Of a stretch of DNA of 19,355 nucleotides, positions 1 to 6,024 are shown one piece after another. Every line of letters starts with the position of its first letter. The stretch's first letter is position 1. The stretch is from Desulfobacteraceae bacterium UBA2771 (GTDB lineage: Bacteria; Desulfobacterota; Desulfobacteria; Desulfobacterales; Desulfosarcinaceae), in contig DEIP01000148.1 in the NCBI GenBank assembly GCA_002352605.1, forward strand, positions 3,338 through 22,692, given 5' to 3'. A model generated the notes under the pieces. The model ran no database searches. It was not told the origin of the DNA and saw only the letters and a list, made by a program, of their open reading frames with translations. The position numbers and the translations under genes are program-made.

Positions 1-81
1 TTTATAAAGTTCACGATCCTTAGCCGGTTTTCTGTCTAATGCATTGGTAATATGGCCCAATCTTTTTGTAAGTTTTCCAGG

Positions 82-1059
82 TTATGTTCCGGTGAACACG
101 TGGATCAACCGGTCTTTGCTTTCGCGATCGTCGGCGGTGACTGTGCCGTCCCAGTGAGCCAGCACCCCGGGATCGGTGACCACCACCATCGGGCAGTCAG
201 CCCGGTAGCCGACCCGCTCCACCGCGCTGCCCGGGTACCATTTGCCGGGCTTTTCCTTGGTGTGGGACCCCATGATGATCAAATCGACATCCTTCTCCCC
301 GGCATATTTGAGTATTTCCAGGTGGGGCATGGCCCCGCCCCGGATCATGTACTGGTGGTCGGTACCATCCAGGTACGCCTCATAAAATGATTCGAGGCGC
401 TTTCTCGCATGGGCCACATCGGCCGTGTAGTCGGTCCGGGTGTATTTGGGGAACGGGGGCACAGGGATCATATGAAACGCAAACAGCTGGCTGCGGTAGT
501 GCGTGGCCAGCTTTGCCGCAAAACAGACCGCGCATTCGCAGGACCGGGAGAAATCAACACCGACCAGGACCCGTTGGAACAGTAATTGATCCTTGCCTGC
601 GGGCCGGTTGACCACCATCACCGGGCAGGTCTCTCGGATGACGACGTTTTCCACCGTCGATCCGACACGGCCGGCAATCCTCACTACGCCCTTTTCTTCC
701 GCCCGGGTCGAATGGGGACCCAGCACGATGAGATCGGTATCGATCTCTTTGGCCCACCGCAAGATCTCCTCCCACGGGAAGCCGGCGGTGATCCGCACCT
801 CGTGCGCAATATCCGCCAAATAAGGCTGATAAGCCTTTTCCAGCGCCTTTCGGAGGATACTCTCGTAGGCGGCGTCTGCAATCATTTCCGCACCGGTCTC
901 GAAATGACGGATCAGGTGGCGATTATCTGTTGAGGCGGACTCCATCACATGGAGCAGATAAAGACGGGCGCCCTGCCGCCGCGCCATCCGGGCGGCTGAT
1001 ATCACCGGCGCATCGACGGTGGTGACGATGTCTGTAGCGGCCACTATTCGATTAAACAT
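82..1059 (-). CDS. Tandem-domain universal stress protein (UspA family)
   Basis: A cytosolic stress/nucleotide-binding protein of about 325 aa made of two Usp domains. Domain 1 begins MFNRIVAATD and ends near 'ENVVIRETCPVMVVNRP'; domain 2 begins 'FQRVLVGVDFSRS' and ends 'ADCPMVVVTDP'. Each has the Usp beta-1 Asp and a C-terminal glycine-rich nucleotide loop: 'LGPHS...VGSTVENV' in the first, 'MGSHT...PGSAVERV' in the second. The second matches the ATP-binding G-x2-G-x9-G-S type less exactly. The start at 1059 is chosen because AAAGGAGG lies about 8 bases upstream; an ATG eight codons earlier lacks such a site and would overlap the preceding gene more. The start overlaps the last 8 bases of the APH/AAA gene, so the two are very likely translated together. 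No terminator was found in the 81 bases after the stop. The family is clear; the specific stress it answers is not. Confidence 0.9.
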   Translation of the reverse strand: MFNRIVAATDIVTTVDAPVISAARMARRQGARLYLLHVMESASTDNRHLIRHFETGAEMIADAAYESILRKALEKAYQPYLADIAHEVRITAGFPWEEILRWAKEIDTDLIVLGPHSTRAEEKGVVRIAGRVGSTVENVVIRETCPVMVVNRPAGKDQLLFQRVLVGVDFSRSCECAVCFAAKLATHYRSQLFAFHMIPVPPFPKYTRTDYTADVAHARKRLESFYEAYLDGTDHQYMIRGGAMPHLEILKYAGEKDVDLIIMGSHTKEKPGKWYPGSAVERVGYRADCPMVVVTDPGVLAHWDGTVTADDRESKDRLIHVFTGT

Positions 1060-2686
1060 CTTTGCCTCCTTTCCGGGTAACACCGTCCCACAGGGAGTCG
1101 GTCAACAGCATTTGCCGAAGACAAACCGCCAGTGGGGTTCCGGTGTCCACGGGAATATGGATTTCATTCCCGATCCGGGCTATGGGTTCGAAGCGATTTT
1201 TAAAGTCCTCCAGGTGAATCAGCCGGGCATCGGACACCGACGGCTCGGTATCCCGTTTCAGCAGCCGTGCGGCAAGGATCGGTTCTGTGGTCCTGCACTC
1301 AACGAAAACAGGTGTTGACTGCCGGTGTTCGGCTATTCGCAGGACTTCGGCCCGGCGCGCCGCCCGGCTGAAGGTTGCATCCATCACCACGCTTTTCCCC
1401 TTTTTGAGGTCCTCCTGGGCCAGATCGAACATTCGTTTGTAGGTAATCTCGGTGGCATAGGCCGAGTAAAGCCCTTGTTCGAAAGCGGATTCATCGGATA
1501 GGCCGGATGAACCGACAAACAGTTCCTTGCGGATCACATCCGAGCGGATTACGCTGATGTCGAAGACCTCTGCCAGTGCTCTGGCGATGGTGCTTTTTCC
1601 CGAGGCGGGCAGGCCGCACACAATCCACAGGGTCGGCCGGCTGAAGGCGGCGGCATAGCCAAGGGCCATTGCCAGGTAACGTTCGGCCGCCGTCCGCAGC
1701 GGGTCATGATTCGCACTCCGGCTGCCGGTTTCCCGGAGGCGGAAACAGCATACCTTGCAGCGCACCATGGCCCGGTAGCAGCGATAAAAATTCAGGAGCG
1801 GCAGGGCGCCGATGTCATCGGTTTGTTCTACGTACAATCGGATCAGCGTTTTTGCCATTTTCGGGAAATGGTTGTATTCTATGTCCATGGCCAGAAAAGC
1901 CAGATCGCTGATGACATCCAGGTAGCGCAGTCGGTCATCGAATTCGATACAGTCGATGATTTGGATACCGTTTTCCGTAAAGTAGATGTGATCGGTCCTC
2001 AGGTCCCCGTGGCAATCCCTGATTTTTCCGTTTTTCCTGCGCAGGTGAAAAAGGTTTTTATGCCTTTTAAAAAAAAACCGTGTGGCGGACCGGACGATCT
2101 CGAATTGCCGCCGGTCGACCCACACACCGGCAAATGCCTCGATCAGCCGCAGATTTTCCTCCCAGGGGAGGGAAGCGTCGGCCGCGGCGTCGGCCGTGTC
2201 CATTTTACTATCCATCGAGGCATGCGCGTAAAAACCGACCAGCAGGTGGACCAGCTCTTCGATATCCCTGTTATCCAGCGTGGCGTGCTTCAAACGCTGT
2301 TGCATGGAATCGGTTTCTGCGAGCTGGTGCATCTTCACGGCGAACTCCACCGGGACGCCAGGCCCGGAAAGGGCGTAGCCACCCCTCTGTGCGGTGATGG
2401 GAAGGGTCTCCATGTAAACACCACGAGACAGGCGACGGTTCAAGGCGACTTCCCGCCGGCAATAATGCTGCCGCTTCTCAAGGGTCGTAAAGTCAAGAAA
2501 ACCCAAATCCACCGGTTTTTTGATTTTGTAGACGAAGGGGCCGGTTAAAAACACCGTAGAGATGTGCGTTTCCAGACGCTCGATGGATTTGACCGGGTGC
2601 GGATAGAAGCCCGGATGCGTCATGGCTTCGAGAATCTTTGCCTGGTGGTTTTTTGCATCGCCACAATCCATCAAACCAGTTGACAT
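1052..2686 (-). CDS. Bifunctional aminoglycoside-phosphotransferase-like / P-loop (AAA) kinase protein
   Basis: A 544-aa soluble protein with two kinase-like halves, of the kind often annotated 'bifunctional aminoglycoside phosphotransferase/ATP-binding protein' (COG2187 plus COG0645). The N-terminal half (about 20-340) has the family opening 'YPHPV..IE.LETHIS.VFLTG..VYKIKKPV.LGFLDF', the APH catalytic loop CHGDLRTDH (225-233) and the metal-binding 'DCIEFDD' (245-251). The C-terminal half (about 350-540) opens with Walker A GLPASGKST (358-366) followed by 'IRSDVIRKELF', like small-molecule or RNA-end kinases. The substrate is unknown; antibiotic resistance should not be assumed. The open frame runs 37 codons further upstream to 2797, but homology begins near the ATG at 2684-2686 and the extra part is Arg/Lys/Gln-rich and unlike the family. 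The upstream ribosome site is weak. The stop lies inside the uspA start (8-base overlap), and partner genes of this kind are commonly adjacent. Confidence 0.88.
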   Translation of the reverse strand: MSTGLMDCGDAKNHQAKILEAMTHPGFYPHPVKSIERLETHISTVFLTGPFVYKIKKPVDLGFLDFTTLEKRQHYCRREVALNRRLSRGVYMETLPITAQRGGYALSGPGVPVEFAVKMHQLAETDSMQQRLKHATLDNRDIEELVHLLVGFYAHASMDSKMDTADAAADASLPWEENLRLIEAFAGVWVDRRQFEIVRSATRFFFKRHKNLFHLRRKNGKIRDCHGDLRTDHIYFTENGIQIIDCIEFDDRLRYLDVISDLAFLAMDIEYNHFPKMAKTLIRLYVEQTDDIGALPLLNFYRCYRAMVRCKVCCFRLRETGSRSANHDPLRTAAERYLAMALGYAAAFSRPTLWIVCGLPASGKSTIARALAEVFDISVIRSDVIRKELFVGSSGLSDESAFEQGLYSAYATEITYKRMFDLAQEDLKKGKSVVMDATFSRAARRAEVLRIAEHRQSTPVFVECRTTEPILAARLLKRDTEPSVSDARLIHLEDFKNRFEPIARIGNEIHIPVDTGTPLAVCLRQMLLTDSLWDGVTRKGGKDV

Positions 2687-3115
2687 TGCCTGCCTGTTTT
2701 TTTTAGTATTGCGCTTTTGATCTCCTAAGCCCTGACAACATTCGTCTCGTTTCATCTGACCTACTTGTCTTTTAGCCCGGCTACGGCGTTGCGTCAATGG
2801 CTCTATCCAACCGTATGAAAATAATTATATGATGATAAAGTATCGCGTATATCCCACAAAGAACTTTATTTGTGGAATACTTTATCAAGAGGCCGCCATG
2901 TTAGGGCCAAAGCACACCGGATTGCATATCGAAGTGGGCCAAATCAAAGCCCTGTTCGATCAGCACGGTTTAAAAAAATAGATGTATAAGGAAATAGGAA
3001 TAGACGAGGGTTATGATCTATATACTGTTCTTGCTGAAGCTGATTTAATCCTATCCTAAGGAGTCGTCGTGAATATCCGGTTCACGCCTAAATTCATCGT
3101 ACAAAGGAAAATACC
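2687..3115. other. Intergenic region with hairpin and two tiny reading frames
   Basis: About 430 bases between the kinase gene and the DUF169 gene, with no gene I can support. The part to 2797 is an in-frame extension of the kinase gene that does not look like its family. A long imperfect hairpin sits at 2833-2887. Two back-to-back short frames follow on the plus strand: 2898-2981 (27 codons, starts MLGPKHTGLH) and 2982-3059 (25 codons, starts MYKEIGIDEG). The first stops at TAG and the second begins at the next base. Neither resembles a family I know; they may be debris. An AAAGGAAAA ribosome site for the DUF169 gene lies at about 3101-3109. Base composition drops to AT-rich from about 2820 onward. 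Confidence 0.5.
2833..2887. repeat. 55-bp imperfect inverted repeat
   Basis: The left arm TGATAAAGTAT (2833-2843) pairs perfectly with ATACTTTATCA (2877-2887). Inside these, CCACAAA (2854-2860) pairs with TTTGTGG (2869-2875) around an 8-base loop. Ten unpaired bases lie on the left side and one on the right. That gives 18 paired positions in total. There is no T-run at either end, so an intrinsic terminator is unlikely. It lies at the left edge of the AT-rich segment and could be a mobile-element end, a protein-binding palindrome or a mini-element; the sequence alone does not decide. Confidence 0.6.
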
Positions 3116-3862
3116 ATGAACATCGAAATCAAGGAACGCTTTATGGAAGCATGGGAAAAACACTTCACCGGTAGCGAACTACCCATCGCCTGTTTTTACT
3201 CAAATGAGCTGAATAACGTGGAGTTTCCGAACGCTCCTAAGCCTAATCGCAAAGGGTATACATGTATTTTCGCCCAAATAACTCCAGTAAGGAAAGGGTG
3301 CGCCTGTGCCTTTAACAAGGAAAACCTAGGGTGTTTCGGAAGCTACCTGCCATTTGGTTTTGACACCGAAGTCACCGAGGAGGTTAAGAACTATGTCTGC
3401 AATGTGGAACGTGTCAAAAAGAGCTATGCTCATCTTGAGAGCATGTATGAACACCGTCCGCCTAAACAGGCTCCAGGAAAATACCTTGTGTTCAAGCGTT
3501 GGGATACACTTGAAGAACAGGATAATCCACAGGTGGTTTTCTTCTTCGGCAACCCGGATGTTATCACCGGCCTCCATGGGTTGGCAAATTTTGATTCAAT
3601 GACACCATATGACGTGATTGCTCCGTTTGGTACCGGCTGTGATTCAATCCTTGGATTTCCGATGAATGAATTGGAATCTGAGCAGCCTAAGGCGGTTTTA
3701 GGCCCACTAGATCCTTCAGTAAGAATCTATTTTAAGCCGAATATTTCCACTTTCTCAGTCCCTTGGCCTAAATTTTTGAGTATGCTGGAAAATATGGATG
3801 AAAGTTTTCTTTCCACAGATAGTTGGTCGAAGATTAAACCTCGGTTTTTCAGAGATAAATAA
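3116..3862 (+). CDS. DUF169 family protein
   Basis: A 248-aa soluble protein with the features of DUF169 (PF02596): an N-terminal helical part ('FMEAWEKHF'), the Cys-rich 'GYTCIFAQITPVRKGCACAFNKENLGCFGS' stretch at about residues 47-76, the 'VVFFFGNPDVITGLHGLANFD' core at about 141-161, and the 'APFGTGCDSILGFPMNE' block at about 170-186 that gives the family its recognisable end. The family is common in anaerobes and archaea and has no established biochemical role; conserved cysteines suggest metal or cofactor contact, which is inference. The ATG has AAAGGAAAA upstream. The gene appears more AT-rich than the flanking chromosome and uses many A/T-ending codons. A 59-bp attC-like hairpin starts 28 bases after its stop, so gene plus site has the layout of an integron cassette. 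Confidence 0.85.
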   Translation: MNIEIKERFMEAWEKHFTGSELPIACFYSNELNNVEFPNAPKPNRKGYTCIFAQITPVRKGCACAFNKENLGCFGSYLPFGFDTEVTEEVKNYVCNVERVKKSYAHLESMYEHRPPKQAPGKYLVFKRWDTLEEQDNPQVVFFFGNPDVITGLHGLANFDSMTPYDVIAPFGTGCDSILGFPMNELESEQPKAVLGPLDPSVRIYFKPNISTFSVPWPKFLSMLENMDESFLSTDSWSKIKPRFFRDK

Positions 3863-3890
3863 TAGAAACAATGAAAAAATTCGCAAGCTT

Positions 3891-3949
3891 CTAACAATGC
3901 TAATTCTCGTGCCGACGCAAAAAGCCGAGCGGCTGATTAGCGGCGTTGG
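3891..3949 (+). mobile_element. Integron attC-like recombination site (59-base element)
   Basis: An imperfect inverted repeat with the four-box layout of an attC site. The outer boxes are CTAAC (3891-3895) and GTTGG (3945-3949), with one G-T pair. A three-base mismatch follows (AAT against GGC), then inner boxes GCTAAT (3899-3904) and ATTAGC (3936-3941), perfectly paired. The centre has GCCG (3911-3914) pairing with CGGC (3930-3933), with unequal unpaired bases on the two sides. Total length is 59 bp, and the start 'CTAACAAT...GCCGAC' and end 'CGGCT...GCGTTGG' look like classical cassette sites. Against the consensus RYYYAAC/GTTRRRY, each outer 7-mer has one wrong base (TTCTAAC, GTTGGCT). Orientation fits an upstream DUF169 cassette followed by the pRiA4b ORF-3 gene. 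No integrase gene and no second site were seen in the window. Confidence 0.55.
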
Positions 3950-3979
3950 CTGACAATCAAATTCAACATGGAGGTCATA

Positions 3980-4546
3980 GTGATAAAAAAGAATAAAAAA
4001 TCAGAATCGTTGTGCCAAATCAAAGTTACCTTGGTTGGAAGCAAGCCTCCAATATGGAGACGATTGATAGTCAAAGACAATATCAGATTAGATCAATTAC
4101 ATTCCGTCTTGCAGGTAGCAATGGGTTGGTCTGATTACCATTTACATCAATATAGAGTTGGAAGGTCTTATATCGGAATTCCAGACCCGGATTTTGATAT
4201 GGATGTAACCGATGAGCGGAAGGTTTATTTACAAGACATCATTTCCAATCCCAAAGACAATTTTATTTATGAATATGATCTCGGTGATGGTTGGGAGCAC
4301 AAAATTGTTCTCGAAAAAATTCTTCCTTCAGATTTTTCCGAATCACCTGTAGCCATTAAAGGGAAAAAGGCATGTCCTCCAGAGGACTGCGGGGGTATTT
4401 GGGGATACTCTGATTTTTTGGACGCAATTCAAGATCCAAAACATGAAGAACATGAATCTATGCTCGAATGGGTTGGTGGGGAATTTGATCCTGATGAGTT
4501 TGATATGAACGTTATTAACAAAAAACTTAAAGGGATGAAACTATAG
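3980..4546 (+). CDS. Plasmid pRiA4b ORF-3 family protein
   Basis: A small acidic soluble protein of 188 aa covering the pRiA4b ORF-3-like domain (PF07929). The family pattern is plain: 'QIKVTLVGSKPPIWRRL.V', then 'LDQLHSVLQVAMGWSDYHLHQY', then 'FIYEYDLGDGWEHKIVLEKI', then 'CPPEDCGGIWGYSDFLDAIQDPKHEEHESMLEWVGGEFDPDEFD'. Its molecular function is not established; members occur on plasmids, near insertion elements and in mobile regions. I place the start at GTG 3980 because GGAGG (3970-3974) is five bases upstream; the ATG at 3968 would add four residues and has no ribosome site of its own. The gene is clearly AT-rich and starts about 30 bases after the attC-like hairpin, so it may be the next cassette. 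No attC-like structure follows its stop. Confidence 0.85.
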   Translation: MIKKNKKSESLCQIKVTLVGSKPPIWRRLIVKDNIRLDQLHSVLQVAMGWSDYHLHQYRVGRSYIGIPDPDFDMDVTDERKVYLQDIISNPKDNFIYEYDLGDGWEHKIVLEKILPSDFSESPVAIKGKKACPPEDCGGIWGYSDFLDAIQDPKHEEHESMLEWVGGEFDPDEFDMNVINKKLKGMKL

Positions 4547-4584
4547 GTTATTTCATTACAGTCAGGCAGGCAAACAGTCACTTT

Positions 4585-5382
4585 TTATTTTTCCCATTGA
4601 GTGAAAATAACACCTCCATTCTTTTTAATTTTTTTAAATGGGAGGCCGGCTCGAATTCCCTGTGCCACTTTTTCCATGTCTGTCACTACTGATCCGCAAA
4701 GATAGTCCGCTCCATGGCTGAACAACGCAGGGGAAACTGGGGTGGTGGGGCCGAGGACCACGATTTTCGCCTGGGGCGCTCTGGACAGAAACCATGCCAT
4801 GTTGCGGGTTAAAAGGGCTGTCCCTGTGACGGCAAAGACATCCAGTTCGGCCAGTACGCTTTCCCATTGATCGCGGGGAACCGCGTCCGGGAGGGCCATT
4901 AATTCAAACAAATGAAAAGTGCCTACACGATCTTTTAAGGATTCCACAAAAGGGAAGGCTCCCACAAGACCTGTGATTTTATCTTTGCCGAGCCTGGCGA
5001 TCAGGTTGTCCGCCGGAAAATTAGATGCTTCAACATGCCTTGGGTCCGGTGCATTGCCTGCATTCAATGCGGCAAAGCCAAGAGAGATTGAAAAAGGAGA
5101 CGGCTTGCTGATCAGGCCAGCCACGTCTTTGACATCTTTTCCAATCATTTGATGTTCCAGCTCCTTTTCGTGTTCCCGGGGCCTTGCCCCCAGCAGGGAG
5201 GAAAGTCCCATACGTCCGCCGGCCTTCACTGCGACAAATTTGGGACCTGCCACGATCTCTTCCACAACGGCATCCGGCTGGATAATGGATGACAGCAGGC
5301 TATCGGCAAGGTTTTTTTCTTCGCCCTCGAGGGGGCGGTCATGAATGGCGGTTACGGGTTGGGTGCATGAATATGTGCTCAT
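4585..5382 (-). CDS. DUF4213 plus DUF364 (putative heavy-metal chelation) protein
   Basis: A 265-aa cytosolic protein in two parts. An N-terminal DUF4213-like region (about 20-110) includes 'VAGPKFVAVKAGGRMGLSS' and 'SFSISLGFAALNAGNAPD'-like text. A C-terminal Rossmann-like DUF364 domain (PF04016, about 120-258) has 'ITGLVGAFPFV', 'VFAVTGTALLTRNM' and 'IVVLGPTTPVSPALFSHGADYLCG', the conserved small-residue loop. The Pfam description is 'putative heavy-metal chelation', derived from structural work; a substrate is not established. In anaerobes such genes often sit near metal or corrinoid functions, but none adjoins it here. The ATG has AAAAGGAAAA about 7 bases upstream. It runs opposite to the two AT-rich genes on its left, and the 38-base gap between the converging stops has no clear hairpin. 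Composition is intermediate between the AT-rich segment and the chromosome. Confidence 0.85.
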   Translation of the reverse strand: MSTYSCTQPVTAIHDRPLEGEEKNLADSLLSSIIQPDAVVEEIVAGPKFVAVKAGGRMGLSSLLGARPREHEKELEHQMIGKDVKDVAGLISKPSPFSISLGFAALNAGNAPDPRHVEASNFPADNLIARLGKDKITGLVGAFPFVESLKDRVGTFHLFELMALPDAVPRDQWESVLAELDVFAVTGTALLTRNMAWFLSRAPQAKIVVLGPTTPVSPALFSHGADYLCGSVVTDMEKVAQGIRAGLPFKKIKKNGGVIFTQWEK

Positions 5383-5604
5383 ACTGGTTTTCCTTTTATC
5401 TTTTAGTTGACTTCAATGCCAATGACAAATCCTCGATTATCTTCTATAACAATATCCACCATAAAGTTGTAGGCATAGCAAGAACCATGACATATAATGG
5501 CATTAATCCAGTGTGTGAAACTCGTAACTCAAACATATGAAAAAGGCGTTAATATGCCAAAAATACTATGCAAAAATTGGAAAAAATGATTGAGCGAGTA
5601 CAAG

Positions 5605-5932
5605 GTGTTGAAAAATGGGGTTGAGGTCTACTTTACCCTGCTCATGGAAATCCTGTGGCCCAAAAACCGGATTCTGGAAGTCTATCTCAACATCGCGGAA
5701 AATGGGGCAAGGTGTCTTTGTCGTAGAGGCCGCCGGCCAACGGTTTCTCCACAAGCCGGCCGTCCGGCTGAATCAGCGGGAGTCCGCTACGCTTGCCGCG
5801 GTTCTGCCCAGCCCCAGGTGCATGTCTGCCGACCGGCCGTCTGATTATGTGAATCGACGGACCTGGCAGATAATTCAGCAGATGAACGCGCTGGGGGGAA
5901 CCGGCTTTTTAAAACGGAACTTCCGACGGTGA
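5605..5932 (+). pseudogene. mtgA: mtgA remnant: truncated, frameshifted peptidoglycan glycosyltransferase
   Basis: Two overlapping frames together give the C-terminal part of a monofunctional biosynthetic peptidoglycan transglycosylase (GT51). The first frame reads 'LKNGVEVYFTLLMEILWPKN' and on to 'RILEVYLNIAEN'. The second reads 'GQGVFVVEAAGQRFLHKPA' then 'LAAVLPSPRCMSADRPSDYV'. The join is the GGGG run at 5704-5707: one G fewer restores 'AENGQGVFVVEAAG'. The intact enzyme polymerises lipid II glycan strands in the periplasm and is usually about 230-260 aa with an N-terminal membrane helix. Here only about 109 residues remain; the helix and the part carrying the catalytic Glu are absent. The sequence before about 5600 is AT-rich and unrelated. 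The region has no plausible start, so it should not make enzyme. Confidence 0.85.
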
Positions 5933-6024
5933 GCGGCTCTGCGGTAATAGAACACGCTATCCATATCTCCTGATTGGCTATTATTTGCACAACATGCGGA
6001 AGCATAATAGATTAAGCGATTACG

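Noticed and set aside
1706..2548. A 280-codon plus-strand frame inside the kinase gene
   Set aside because: It is antisense to a gene with intact APH and Walker motifs; its translation has no domain pattern.
2898..3059. Two adjacent tiny reading frames (27 and 25 codons)
   Set aside because: No family match, no strong ribosome sites, and adjacency of stop and start could be chance in AT-rich DNA; mentioned only as content of the intergenic region.
5974..5990. Sigma-54-like promoter before the hybrid kinase (TTGGCTATTATTTGCAC)
   Set aside because: The GG and GC elements are one base too close for a -24/-12 promoter, and the bases around them match poorly.
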